NCBI RefSeq assembly: GCF_018130765.1
Contig: NZ_JAFCJZ010000011.1
Location: forward strand, 186,001-250,000
Reading direction: 5' to 3'
From: Bradyrhizobium iriomotense
GTDB taxonomy: Bacteria > Pseudomonadota > Alphaproteobacteria > Rhizobiales > Xanthobacteraceae
Length of the DNA stretch: 64,000 bases
Positions 48,321-58,294 of the stretch are shown in pieces. The number at the start of each line of letters is the position of its first letter. Within the stretch, counting starts at the first letter, position 1. A model generated the notes under the pieces. That model did not search any database. It had not been told where the DNA came from and worked only from the letters and a program-made list of their open reading frames with translations. Made by a program: the position numbers and the translations under genes.

Positions 48321-50384
48321 ATGGTTCAGGCAATCGTTTTCCTGCCCCTGCTGGGCGCCATTCTGGCCGGGCTCATCTCCCTGGTCGGCGCGCATGCCCG
48401 CAACCCCTCGGGCGACGAGGTCGAGCATCACGGCGACCATGGTCACGGCGATGCCCACGCGTCGGCGGCCCATGACCACGACGATCACGGCCATGACGAC
48501 CACGGCCCAGTCGAGCCGGCTGCTGCGGGCTCGCGCGCGGCGGAGCTGATCACCACCGGTCTGCTGTTCGTCGCGGCGGCGCTGTCCTGGATGACGCTGG
48601 TCGACGTCGGCTTCATGCACCATGACGCCCGCATCCAGCTGCTGCCTTTCATCTTCTCCGGCGACCTCCAGGTCTGGTGGACGCTGCGCGTCGACACGCT
48701 CACCGCCGTGATGCTGGTGGTGGTGACGACCGTGTCCTCGCTCGTGCACCTCTATTCCATCGGCTATATGGATGAGGATCCGTACCGGCCGCGCTTCTTC
48801 GGCTATCTCAGCCTGTTCACCTTCGCCATGCTGATGCTGGTGACCGCCGACAATCTGGTCCAGCTGTTCTTCGGCTGGGAAGGCGTGGGTCTCGCCAGCT
48901 ATCTGCTGATCGGCTTCTGGTACCAGAAGCCGTCGGCGAACGCGGCCGCCATCAAGGCCTTCATCGTCAACCGCGTCGGCGATTTCGGCTTCGCGCTGGG
49001 CATCTTCGCGGTCTTCATGCTGGCCGGCTCGACCGATTTCGAGACCATCTTCCATGCCGCGCCCGGCCTCACAGGCAAGACCATCAACTTCCTCGGCTGG
49101 CACGCCGACGCGCTGACCCTGACCTGCCTCCTCCTGTTCATGGGCGCGATGGGCAAGTCGGCGCAGTTCCTGCTGCACACCTGGTTGCCGGACGCGATGG
49201 AAGGCCCGACCCCGGTGTCGGCGCTGATCCACGCCGCGACCATGGTCACCGCCGGCGTCTTCATGGTGGCGCGCCTGTCGCCGCTGTTCGAGCTCGCCCC
49301 GATCGCCCAGGCCGTGGTGATGTTCTTCGGTGCGACCACGGCGTTCTTCGCGGCGACCATCGGCCTCGTCCAGAACGACATCAAGCGCATCGTCGCCTAC
49401 TCGACCTGTTCGCAGCTCGGCTACATGTTCGTGGCGATGGGAGCAGGGGCCTATTCGGTCGGCATGTTCCATTTGTTCACGCACGCCTTCTTCAAGGCGC
49501 TGCTATTCCTAGGCTCCGGCTCGGTGATCTACGCGATGCACCACGAGCAGGACATCCGCAACATGGGCGGCCTCTGGCGCAAGATCCCCTACACCTATGC
49601 GGTGATGGTGGTCGGCACGCTGGCGCTGACCGGCTTCCCGCTCACCGCCGGCTACTTCTCCAAGGACGCGATCATCGAGTCCGCCTACGCCTCGCACAAT
49701 CCGTTCGGGGTCTACGGCTTCCTGATGACGGTCGTCGCCGCGGGCCTGACCTCGTTCTACTCCTGGCGCCTGATCTTCAAAACCTTCCACGGCGAGCCGC
49801 ATGACGAGCATCATTACGAGGCCGCGCATGAGGCTCCGCTCTGGATCCTGATCCCGATCGGCGTGCTCGCGGTCGGTTCGATCGTCGCGGGCTTCCCGTT
49901 CAAGGAGCTGTTCGCCGGTCACGGCGTCGAGGAGTTCTTCCGCGAGTCCGTGAAGATGAACCCGCACATCATCGAGGAGATGCACCACATCCCCGAGACC
50001 ATCGCCTTCCTGCCGACGGTGATGATGGTGCTGGGCTTCCTCGTCTCGTACCTGTTCTACATCCGCCGGCCCTACATCCCCGTTCGGCTCGCGGCAGAGC
50101 AGCCGATGCTGTACCAGTTCCTGCTCAACAAATGGTACTTCGACGAGCTCTACGAAATCATCTTCGTCCGCCCGGCGAAGTGGATCGGCTATCAGCTCTG
50201 GAAGAAGGGCGACGGCTTCATCATCGACGGCCTCGGTCCCGACGGCGTCTCCGCCCGCGTGCTGGACGTCACCCGCAACGTCGTGAAGATCCAGACCGGC
50301 TATCTCTATCATTATGCATTCGCCATGCTGATCGGTGCCGCCGGCCTGATCACCTGGTTCATGTTCGGCTTTGGAGGCCAGTAA
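48321..50384 (+). CDS. nuoL: NADH-quinone oxidoreductase subunit L, His-rich loop
   Basis: A 687-residue antiporter-like subunit and the distal proton pump. Core blocks are FFGWEGVGLASYLLIGFWY (with the key Glu) and LLHTWLPDAMEGPTPVSALIHAATMV. The long lateral helix is at the C-terminus. Unusual: between helix 1 and helix 2, residues 36-61 contain 11 His with Asp and Gly (EHHGDHGHGD...HDHDDHGHDDH), absent from most NuoL. It is followed with no gap by nuoM. Confidence 0.96.
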   Translation: MVQAIVFLPLLGAILAGLISLVGAHARNPSGDEVEHHGDHGHGDAHASAAHDHDDHGHDDHGPVEPAAAGSRAAELITTGLLFVAAALSWMTLVDVGFMHHDARIQLLPFIFSGDLQVWWTLRVDTLTAVMLVVVTTVSSLVHLYSIGYMDEDPYRPRFFGYLSLFTFAMLMLVTADNLVQLFFGWEGVGLASYLLIGFWYQKPSANAAAIKAFIVNRVGDFGFALGIFAVFMLAGSTDFETIFHAAPGLTGKTINFLGWHADALTLTCLLLFMGAMGKSAQFLLHTWLPDAMEGPTPVSALIHAATMVTAGVFMVARLSPLFELAPIAQAVVMFFGATTAFFAATIGLVQNDIKRIVAYSTCSQLGYMFVAMGAGAYSVGMFHLFTHAFFKALLFLGSGSVIYAMHHEQDIRNMGGLWRKIPYTYAVMVVGTLALTGFPLTAGYFSKDAIIESAYASHNPFGVYGFLMTVVAAGLTSFYSWRLIFKTFHGEPHDEHHYEAAHEAPLWILIPIGVLAVGSIVAGFPFKELFAGHGVEEFFRESVKMNPHIIEEMHHIPETIAFLPTVMMVLGFLVSYLFYIRRPYIPVRLAAEQPMLYQFLLNKWYFDELYEIIFVRPAKWIGYQLWKKGDGFIIDGLGPDGVSARVLDVTRNVVKIQTGYLYHYAFAMLIGAAGLITWFMFGFGGQ

Positions 50385-51890
50385 ATGACAACCTGGCCCA
50401 TTCTCTCGGTCACGACGTTCCTGCCGGTGGTCGGCGCGCTGATCGTCTATCTCAGCCGCGGCGATGACGAGGCTAGCCGGCGCAATTCGCGCTGGATCGC
50501 GCTCTGGACCACGCTGATCACCTTCGCGGTGTCGGTGATCCTGGTCATGCGCTTCGATCCCGCAAACCCCGACTTCCAGTTCGTCGAGAAGGCGAACTGG
50601 CTCGCCACCGGCATCACCTACCACATGGGCGTGGACGGCATATCGCTGCCCTTCGTGATCCTGACCACCGCCTTGATGCCGTTCTGCATCATAGCGAGCT
50701 GGAAGGTCACGAGCCGGGTGCGCGAATACATGATGGCGTTCCTGATCCTGGAAACGCTGATGGTCGGCACCTTCTCGGCGCTCGATCTCGTGCTGTTCTA
50801 CCTGTTCTTCGAGGGCGGCCTGATCCCGATGTTCCTGATCATCGGCGTCTGGGGCGGCCCGCGCCGGGTCTACGCCTCATTCAAGTTCTTCCTCTACACG
50901 CTGCTCGGCTCGGTCTTGATGCTGCTCGCCATCATGGCGCTGTACTGGAACGGCAACACCACCGACATCCCGACCCTGATGCACACCGCCGTGCCGCGGT
51001 CTTTGCAGACCTGGGCCTGGCTCGCCTTCTTCGCCTCGTTTGCGGTGAAGATGCCGATGTGGCCGGTGCACACCTGGCTGCCCGACGCGCATGTCGAGGC
51101 GCCGACCGCTGGCTCGGTGGTCCTCGCCGCGATCCTCCTGAAGATGGGCGGCTACGGCTTCCTGCGCTTCTCGCTGCCGATGTTCCCGCTGGCCTCGCAC
51201 GACTTCGCGCCGCTGATCTTCACGCTCTCGGCCATCGCCATCATCTACACCTCGCTGGTGGCCCTGATGCAGGAGGACATGAAGAAGCTGATCGCGTACT
51301 CGTCAGTGGCGCATATGGGCTTCGTCACTATGGGCATCTTCGCCGGCACCATGCAGGGTGTCGCCGGCGGCGTGTTCCAGATGATCTCGCACGGCATCGT
51401 CTCCGGCGCGCTGTTCCTCTGCGTCGGCATCGTCTATGACCGCCTGCACACCCGCGAGATCGCGGCCTATGGCGGCCTCGTCAACCGGATGCCGCTCTAC
51501 GCGATGACATTCATGGTCTTCACCATGGCCAATGTCGGCCTGCCCGGAACGAGCGGCTTCGTCGGCGAGTTCATGACGCTGCTCGGCACCTTCAAGGTCT
51601 CGATCCCGACCGCGTTCTTCGCCAGCTTCGGCGTGATCCTGTCGGCGGCCTATGCGCTGTGGCTCTACCGCAAGGTGGTGTTCGGGGCCCTGGTCAAGCC
51701 GTCGCTGATGACCATGAAGGATCTCACCTTCCGGGAGTGCCTGACGCTGTTCCCGATGATCGCGCTGACGATCCTGTTCGGCGTCTATCCGAAGCCGGTC
51801 CTCGACATGTCGGCCGCCTCGGTCCAGCAACTCGTCAACAACTACAACACCGCTGTGACGGCCGTGAAGGCCGCCGCACTGCTCCAGTGA
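50385..51890 (+). CDS. nuoM: NADH-quinone oxidoreductase subunit M
   Basis: A 501-residue antiporter-like subunit. FYLFFEGGLIPMFLIIGVWGG carries the pump Glu, and MPMWPVHTWLPDAHVEAPTAGS the channel Lys/His region. Fourteen membrane helices are predicted. The ATG follows the nuoL stop directly. Confidence 0.96.
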   Translation: MTTWPILSVTTFLPVVGALIVYLSRGDDEASRRNSRWIALWTTLITFAVSVILVMRFDPANPDFQFVEKANWLATGITYHMGVDGISLPFVILTTALMPFCIIASWKVTSRVREYMMAFLILETLMVGTFSALDLVLFYLFFEGGLIPMFLIIGVWGGPRRVYASFKFFLYTLLGSVLMLLAIMALYWNGNTTDIPTLMHTAVPRSLQTWAWLAFFASFAVKMPMWPVHTWLPDAHVEAPTAGSVVLAAILLKMGGYGFLRFSLPMFPLASHDFAPLIFTLSAIAIIYTSLVALMQEDMKKLIAYSSVAHMGFVTMGIFAGTMQGVAGGVFQMISHGIVSGALFLCVGIVYDRLHTREIAAYGGLVNRMPLYAMTFMVFTMANVGLPGTSGFVGEFMTLLGTFKVSIPTAFFASFGVILSAAYALWLYRKVVFGALVKPSLMTMKDLTFRECLTLFPMIALTILFGVYPKPVLDMSAASVQQLVNNYNTAVTAVKAAALLQ

Positions 51891-51912
51891 TCGGGCAGGT
51901 CAGGATATCGCC

Positions 51913-53349
51913 ATGAGCTTTGAGACTGCAGGTTATCAATTGGCGCCGGTGTTGCCCGAGCTCGTGCTCGCGGTCGGCAGCATGGCGCTTCTGATGCTGG
52001 GAGCCTATCGCGGGCAGGAGACGACCAGGACGGTCACCTCGCTGGCGGTCCTGCTGCTGGTCGTGGTCGGCGTGCTCGTCTACGCCCAGCCCGCGGGCAA
52101 GCAGGTGACCTTCGGCGGCAGCTTCATCGTCGACGACTTCGCCCGCTTCATGAAGATCCTGGCCCTGATCGGCTCGGCGGTGACGCTGGTGCTGTCGACC
52201 GAGTTCCTGTCCGATCCCTCGCGCCGCATCTTCGAATATTCGATCCTGGTGCTGCTCTCGACGCTCGGCATGATGGTGCTGATCTCGGCCGGCGACCTGA
52301 TCTCGCTCTATCTCGGCCTCGAATTGATGTCGCTGGCGCTCTATGTCGTGGCCGCCTCGAACCGCGACAACGCCAAGTCGACTGAAGCCGGCCTGAAGTA
52401 TTTCGTGCTGGGCGCGCTGTCCTCGGGCATGCTGCTCTACGGCTCCTCGCTGATTTATGGCTTCACCGGCACGGTCAGCTTCACCGGCATCGCTTCGGCC
52501 GTGACGACCGCGAATATCGGCCTGGTGTTCGGCCTGGTCTTCCTGCTCGCTGGCCTCTGCTTCAAGATCTCGGTCGTGCCGTTCCACATGTGGACGCCGG
52601 ATGTGTATGAGGGCGCCCCGACCCCGGTCACCGCCTTCTTCGCCTCGGCGCCGAAGGTGGCCGCGCTCGCCGTCTTCACCCGTGTCACGCTGACGGCATT
52701 CCCGGGCATCCTGTCGCAGTGGCAGCAGATCCTGGTGTTCGTGGCGATCGCCTCGATGGCGCTCGGCGCCTTCGCCGCGATCGGCCAGAGCAACATCAAG
52801 CGCCTGATGGCCTATTCCTCGATCGGCCACATGGGCTTTGCGCTGGTCGGCCTTGCCTCGGGCACGGTCGAGGGCGCGCAGGGCGTCCTGATGTACATCG
52901 TGATCTACGTCTCGATGACGCTCGGCGCGTTCTCGATCATCCTCGCCATGAAGCGCAACGGCCAGGCGGTCGAGCAGATCAGCGATTTCGCCGGCCTGTC
53001 GCGCACCAATCCGCTGCTCGCCTTCTTCTTCGCGATGCTGCTGTTCTCGCTCGCGGGCGTTCCGCCGCTCGCCGGCTTCTTCGCCAAATGGTATGTCTTC
53101 GTCGCCGCGATCAAGGCCAACCTGTTCACGCTCGCCGTCATCGGCGTGCTGACCAGCGTCGTGGGCGCCTACTATTATCTCGCCATCGTCAAGACGATGT
53201 ACTTCGACGAGCCGGCCGGCCAGGTCGATCCGGTCCGCGTCGAGGTGAAGACGGTGCTGGCGGTTGCGGGCCTGTTCAACATCCTGTTCGCATTGTTCGC
53301 AGGTCCCGTGGTGAGCGTCGCCTCCGCCGCGGCAAAGTCGCTGTTCTAG
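51913..53349 (+). CDS. nuoN: NADH-quinone oxidoreductase subunit N
   Basis: A 478-residue antiporter-like subunit with fourteen helices. LYLGLELMSLALYVVAASNR and VVPFHMWTPDVYEGAPTPV are the conserved charged-helix blocks. It is the last nuo gene, but transcription can continue: birA starts 1 nt after its stop. Confidence 0.96.
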   Translation: MSFETAGYQLAPVLPELVLAVGSMALLMLGAYRGQETTRTVTSLAVLLLVVVGVLVYAQPAGKQVTFGGSFIVDDFARFMKILALIGSAVTLVLSTEFLSDPSRRIFEYSILVLLSTLGMMVLISAGDLISLYLGLELMSLALYVVAASNRDNAKSTEAGLKYFVLGALSSGMLLYGSSLIYGFTGTVSFTGIASAVTTANIGLVFGLVFLLAGLCFKISVVPFHMWTPDVYEGAPTPVTAFFASAPKVAALAVFTRVTLTAFPGILSQWQQILVFVAIASMALGAFAAIGQSNIKRLMAYSSIGHMGFALVGLASGTVEGAQGVLMYIVIYVSMTLGAFSIILAMKRNGQAVEQISDFAGLSRTNPLLAFFFAMLLFSLAGVPPLAGFFAKWYVFVAAIKANLFTLAVIGVLTSVVGAYYYLAIVKTMYFDEPAGQVDPVRVEVKTVLAVAGLFNILFALFAGPVVSVASAAAKSLF

Positions 53350-53350
53350 G

Positions 53351-54157
53351 ATGGGGTTCGCGCTCGGTCCTCGCGCAATCGCGGCGGGCTACAAGCTCGC
53401 GGTTTTCGAACGGACCGGCTCGACCAATACCGACGCGATCGAGCACGCGCGGGCCGGCGAGCGCGGCCCGATGTGGTTCGTCACGTCCGATCAGACTGCC
53501 GGCCGCGGCCGCCGCCAGCGCGCCTGGATCGCGCCCAAAGGCAACCTCGCCGCCAGCGTCCTCGAGGTCCTGGACATCGCGCCAGCGGTTGCCGCCACCA
53601 TCGGGTTTGCGGCGGGGCTGGCGGAGGAGGCCGCCCTGGAGAAGGTCAGCGTTGAGGCCGCGCTGCGGCTCGGTCCCGACCGTCCCCGATACGCCCTGAA
53701 ATGGCCGAATGATGTGCTCGCCAATGGCAAGAAGCTCGTCGGCATCGGCCTGGAGGCAGAGGCCGTCGGCGATCGCCTGGCCATCGTCGTCGGCATCGGC
53801 ACCAATGTCGTCGCCGCGCCCGAGGGCACGCCGACGCCCGCGGTGTCGCTCGCAGCGCTCGGCGTCCAGATCAGCGCGGAGGAGCTGTTTACGGCCCTGT
53901 CTGACGCCTGGGTCGAGTTCCGTGGCATATGGGACAATGGCCGCGGCTTTGCCGATATCCGTAAGCTGTGGCTTGAGCGCGCCGCCGGCCTCGGCGAGAA
54001 AGTCGCGATCCACACGGGGACGACGACGCTGGAAGGCATTTTCGACACCATCGATGACACCGGCTGCCTGATCGTCCGCACCGAGGACGGCCGGCGCGTG
54101 CCGGTGGCGGCCGGCGAGGTCTTCTTCGGCCCGGCCCGTTCGGCGGGGGCTGCGTGA
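53351..54157 (+). CDS. birA: Biotin-[acetyl-CoA-carboxylase] ligase
   Basis: A 268-residue enzyme that attaches biotin to biotin-carrier proteins through biotinyl-AMP. The adenylate loop GRGRRQR is at about 51-57 and KWPNDVLANGKKLVGI is the biotin-binding block; a C-terminal SH3-like domain follows (GIFDTIDDTGCLIV). There is no N-terminal DNA-binding domain, so it is a ligase without the repressor function of E. coli BirA. It is coupled to nuoN upstream and overlaps rnj by one base. Confidence 0.94.
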   Translation: MGFALGPRAIAAGYKLAVFERTGSTNTDAIEHARAGERGPMWFVTSDQTAGRGRRQRAWIAPKGNLAASVLEVLDIAPAVAATIGFAAGLAEEAALEKVSVEAALRLGPDRPRYALKWPNDVLANGKKLVGIGLEAEAVGDRLAIVVGIGTNVVAAPEGTPTPAVSLAALGVQISAEELFTALSDAWVEFRGIWDNGRGFADIRKLWLERAAGLGEKVAIHTGTTTLEGIFDTIDDTGCLIVRTEDGRRVPVAAGEVFFGPARSAGAA

Positions 54158-55827
54158 TGGCGAGGTCCGACGAACTGGTGTTTGCGCCGCTCGGCGGCGT
54201 CGGCGAGATCGGCATGAACCTGTCGATCTATGGCCTCGGCAACCGCCACCAGCGCTCCTGGCTGGCGGTCGATCTCGGCGTCTCCTTCGGCGACGAGGAG
54301 CATCTGCCGGGCATCGATTTGATCATGCCCGACATCAGCTTCCTGGAGAAGGAGCGCAAGAACCTGATGGGCCTCGTGCTGACGCACGCCCATGAGGACC
54401 ATTTCGGCGCCATCATCGACCTCTGGCCGAAGCTGAAATGCCCGATCTATGCGACCAAGTTCAGCGCCGCGCTGTTCGAGGCCAAATGCGCCGCCGAGCG
54501 CAATGCGCCCGAGATTCCGGTGACCGTGGTGCCGTCAGGCGGCCGCGTCGATATCGGCCCGTTCAACGTCGAGTTCATTCCCGTCGCGCATTCGATTCCG
54601 GAGGCGCATGCGCTCGCGATCCGCACCGAAGCCGGCATCGTTCTGCACACCGGCGACTGGAAGATTGACCCGACCCCGACGCTGGGGGCTCCGACCGACG
54701 AGAAGCGGCTGCGCGAGCTCGGCGAGGAGGGCGTGCTCGCCCTGATCGGCGATTCCACCAACGCCGTGCGCGACGGCCGCTCGCCTTCGGAAGCCGAGGT
54801 CGCCAAAACCATCATCGAGCTCGTCAAATCGGCCAAGGGCCGCGTCGCGGTCACGACCTTCGCCTCCAACGTCGCACGCGTCAAAGCTGTGGCCGATGCT
54901 GCGAAAGCCGCCGACCGCGAGGTCGTCGTGGTCGGCCGCGCCATGGAACGCGTGGTGCAGGTCGCGCGCGAGACTGGTTATCTCGACGGCGTGCAGAATT
55001 TCCGCTCGCCCGAGGTCTACGGCCATCTGCCGCAAGACAAGGTGCTGGCGCTATGCACCGGCAGCCAGGGCGAGCCGCGCGCCGCGCTGGCGCGCATCGC
55101 CAATGACGACCATCCCGAGATCACCCTGAACCGCGGCGACAGCGTCATCTTCTCCTCGCGCACCATTCCCGGCAACGAGAAGGCGGTCGGCTCGATCATC
55201 AACAATCTGGTGCTCCAGGGCGTCGAAATCATCACCGACCGCGACGCGCTGGTCCACGTCTCCGGCCATCCACGCCGCGACGAGCTGCGCGACCTGATCT
55301 CCTGGGTGAAGCCGCAGCTGCTGATCCCGGTTCACGGCGAGGCCCTGCATCTGCACGAGCATGCAAAGCTCGCGCGCGCCGCCGGCGTGCCGCGCGTGCT
55401 GGTCTGCCGCAATGGCGATCTCGTCAAGCTCGGCCCCGGCGATCCCGGCATCGTCGGCGAGGTGCCCTCGGGCCGGCTCTACAAGGACGGCACGATCCTG
55501 GAGGACTCAAAATCCCGTGCCGTGGTCGAGCGCCGCCGCATGGCCTTCTCCGGCTGCGCCTTCGTCGCCATCGCCATGACCGCGCAGGGCGAACTTGCCG
55601 ACGAACCCGAGGTCGATCTGGTCGGCATCCCCGAGAAGAACAGGGCGGGCGAGACCTTCGACGACCTCGTCTTCGACGCGGTGATGTCCACGATCGAGGG
55701 GCTGCCGAAGGCGCGCCGGCGAGATCCGGATGCCCTGGCCGAGTCTGTGCGGCGCGCGGTCCGGGCCGTCATCAACGAACATTGGGGCAAAAAGCCCCCC
55801 TGTCTGGTACATGTCCTGACAGTGTAG
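54157..55827 (+). CDS. rnj: Ribonuclease J
   Basis: A 556-residue metallo-beta-lactamase/beta-CASP nuclease. The metal site is HAHEDH at 77-82 (His77, His79, Asp81, His82), with further ligands at AHSIPEAHA and HTGDWK. The beta-CASP block has SGHPRRDELRDLI and PVHGEALHLHEHAKLA. It matures and degrades RNA by 5'-exo- and endonuclease action. ATG 54157 overlaps the birA stop; a GTG one codon earlier is possible. Confidence 0.95.
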   Translation: MARSDELVFAPLGGVGEIGMNLSIYGLGNRHQRSWLAVDLGVSFGDEEHLPGIDLIMPDISFLEKERKNLMGLVLTHAHEDHFGAIIDLWPKLKCPIYATKFSAALFEAKCAAERNAPEIPVTVVPSGGRVDIGPFNVEFIPVAHSIPEAHALAIRTEAGIVLHTGDWKIDPTPTLGAPTDEKRLRELGEEGVLALIGDSTNAVRDGRSPSEAEVAKTIIELVKSAKGRVAVTTFASNVARVKAVADAAKAADREVVVVGRAMERVVQVARETGYLDGVQNFRSPEVYGHLPQDKVLALCTGSQGEPRAALARIANDDHPEITLNRGDSVIFSSRTIPGNEKAVGSIINNLVLQGVEIITDRDALVHVSGHPRRDELRDLISWVKPQLLIPVHGEALHLHEHAKLARAAGVPRVLVCRNGDLVKLGPGDPGIVGEVPSGRLYKDGTILEDSKSRAVVERRRMAFSGCAFVAIAMTAQGELADEPEVDLVGIPEKNRAGETFDDLVFDAVMSTIEGLPKARRRDPDALAESVRRAVRAVINEHWGKKPPCLVHVLTV

Positions 55828-55870
55828 ACTAGGTGTGGTCTTGCGGATCACGCCCTGAGGGAGAAGAAAC

Positions 55871-56275
<405 letters not shown>

Positions 56276-56284
56276 GGCCGCCCC

Positions 56285-56560
56285 ATGGCCATCCAGATCT
56301 CGACCGCGCTTGCGATCTACTTCGTCATCTGGTGGATCGCGCTGTTCCTGACGCTGCCGTTCGGCGTGCGCAGCCAGCACGAGGACGGCGTCGGCGCCCC
56401 CGGCACCGATCCCGGCGCGCCGATCCTGACCCGGATGGCCCCCAAGCTGATCTGGACCACGATCATCTCGGCCGTCATCTACGGTCTCGGCATGGTGGCT
56501 TACCATGCCGGCTATCTCTCGATCGAACGCCTGTCGAAAATGATGGGCATGCCGTTTTAG
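56285..56560 (+). CDS. DUF1467 family membrane protein
   Basis: A 91-residue protein with two membrane helices (TALAIYFVIWWIALFLTLPFGV at the start and LIWTTIISAVIYGLGMVAYHAG) joined by a polar loop GAPGTDPGAPI. This is the DUF1467 pattern, found in alphaproteobacteria next to mce. Function unknown. It is the last clear gene of the nuo-birA-rnj-mce run. Confidence 0.88.
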   Translation: MAIQISTALAIYFVIWWIALFLTLPFGVRSQHEDGVGAPGTDPGAPILTRMAPKLIWTTIISAVIYGLGMVAYHAGYLSIERLSKMMGMPF

Positions 56561-56607
56561 GTATTCTTCGCTAGATTTTTCTTGTTGCATGGTTGTTGGG
56601 GGAACGA

Positions 56608-56955
56608 ATGACTTTTCAACGGATCGTCGTCGCGCTTCTGGCGCTGATCGTCGCTGGTCTCGGCGCCATCGGCTATTTCGAATGGAAGATCGCCGTTCAG
56701 GCCCGGACGCTGAAGGCGTTCGTCGAGGGCTATGTCTTCAACGAGGCGGTGATGGCCTGCGAGCAGGCCAAGAGCTCGACGCCATTCAAGTGGAATGGCG
56801 GCAAGAGCACCTCGGTGATCGGGCTGAACTCGGTCAAGCCGGACAAATACAACGTCATCGCCAGCTACACGCTGGTGGCGGACAGCGTCTATTGCGATTA
56901 CGATCCGATCAAAAGAAAGGCCGAGATCGGCTCGAGCTTCCTGGAGCGGGAGTAA
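56608..56955 (+). CDS. Small membrane-anchored protein of unknown function
   Basis: A 115-residue protein with an N-terminal helix (IVVALLALIVAGLGAIGYF) and an extracytoplasmic domain with two cysteines (VMACEQAK and SVYCDYD) that could form a disulfide. No family is recognised. ATG 56608 has GGGGGAA about 6 nt upstream; a TTG at 56593 is in frame. It lies 47 nt after DUF1467 and 33 nt before mtnK. Confidence 0.7.
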   Translation: MTFQRIVVALLALIVAGLGAIGYFEWKIAVQARTLKAFVEGYVFNEAVMACEQAKSSTPFKWNGGKSTSVIGLNSVKPDKYNVIASYTLVADSVYCDYDPIKRKAEIGSSFLERE

Positions 56956-56988
56956 CGATCCGGCCCATACTTATGGGGTGGGATCGTC

Positions 56989-58281
56989 ATGACCGGGGAC
57001 CGGGCAGGGGATTATCGGATTCTGCATGAGGCGGCCTTGCGGGATTATCTCGCGGGCCTTGCGGACCTGAAGGCGCTGCTCGGCGGCGATCCCGCATCCT
57101 GGGCGATCACCGAGGTCGGCGACGGCAATCTCAACCTCGTCTTCATCGTCAAGGGCGCGCGCGGCGGTGTCGCCGTGAAGCAGGCGCTGCCTTACGTTCG
57201 TCTCGTTGGCGAGAGCTGGCCGCTGCCGCTGTCGCGGGCCCATTACGAATTTTTGGCCTTGTCCCGGCAGGCCCAGCTCGCGCCCAGCCTCGTGCCGGTG
57301 CTGTTGCATCACAACGAAAAGCTGGCGCTGACGGTGATGGAGCTGCTCGAGCCCCACATCATCATGCGCAAGGGCCTGGTCGCGGGAACGCGCTATCCGC
57401 GCTTCACGGACGACATCACCACCTTCATGGCGCGCACCCTGTTCTTCACCTCGGACCTCGCACTCTCCGCCGCCGAGAAAAAAGAGGGCATCGCCGCGTT
57501 CGCCGGCAACCACGCGCTTTGCAAAATCACCGAGGATTTGATCTTCGCCGATCCCTACCGCATCGCCGAACAGAACCGCTGGACCGCGCCGTATCTCGAC
57601 GGCCTCGCCGCCGATTTGCGCGACGACCTGGAGCTGCATGTCGCGATCTCCCGGCTGAAGCTGAAGTTCATGGCGAGTCCCGAGGCGCTGCTCCATGGCG
57701 ACCTCCACACCGGCTCGATTATGGTCACGGAGAGCCAGACGCGGGTGATCGACCCTGAATTCGCGTTCTACGGCCCGATGGGGTTCGACGTCGGCGCGGT
57801 GCTGGCCAATCTGCTGATGGCCTATTTCGCCTCCGCCGGCCACGAGCGTGCGCCGGGCGAACGGCAGGCGTTTGAAGGTTGGGTGCTGGACGCCGTCGAG
57901 CAGGTCTGGACCGGGTTCGCCGGCAAATTCCTCGATCTCTGGCGCGCCGGCGCCGCCGGTGATGCCTATCCGCCCTCGCTCTTTCCGGGCGAGAAGGGCG
58001 CCGCGCGGCTGGAGGCCGAGCGGCAGGCCTACATGCAGCGCCTGTTCGCCGACACTGTCGGCTTCGCCGCGGCAAAAATCATCCGCCGCATCTTCGGCCT
58101 TGCCCACAACATCGATTTCGAGCTGATCGAGGACCCCAGGCAGCGGGCGAGCACCGAGGCCCGCGCCGTGCGGCTGGCGAGGGCGATGATGGTGGAGACG
58201 GGGGCATTCCGGACGATCGCCAACGTCACCGGCGCCGCGCGAAAGCTACGCGATTGGCAGCCGGAGTTTGCTAACGGCTAG
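56989..58281 (+). CDS. mtnK: S-methyl-5-thioribose kinase
   Basis: A 430-residue kinase of the APH/choline-kinase fold. The catalytic loop HGDLHTGS is at 236-243 and the metal loop DPEFAFYGPMGFD at 255-267. YVRLVGESWPLP is a typical MtnK block. It phosphorylates methylthioribose in the methionine salvage pathway. No mtnA or other salvage gene is beside it, and no SAM riboswitch is visible in the 33-nt leader. It converges with the next gene, with 13 nt between their stops. Confidence 0.93.
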   Translation: MTGDRAGDYRILHEAALRDYLAGLADLKALLGGDPASWAITEVGDGNLNLVFIVKGARGGVAVKQALPYVRLVGESWPLPLSRAHYEFLALSRQAQLAPSLVPVLLHHNEKLALTVMELLEPHIIMRKGLVAGTRYPRFTDDITTFMARTLFFTSDLALSAAEKKEGIAAFAGNHALCKITEDLIFADPYRIAEQNRWTAPYLDGLAADLRDDLELHVAISRLKLKFMASPEALLHGDLHTGSIMVTESQTRVIDPEFAFYGPMGFDVGAVLANLLMAYFASAGHERAPGERQAFEGWVLDAVEQVWTGFAGKFLDLWRAGAAGDAYPPSLFPGEKGAARLEAERQAYMQRLFADTVGFAAAKIIRRIFGLAHNIDFELIEDPRQRASTEARAVRLARAMMVETGAFRTIANVTGAARKLRDWQPEFANG

Positions 58282-58294
58282 AGGCTGACGCGCC

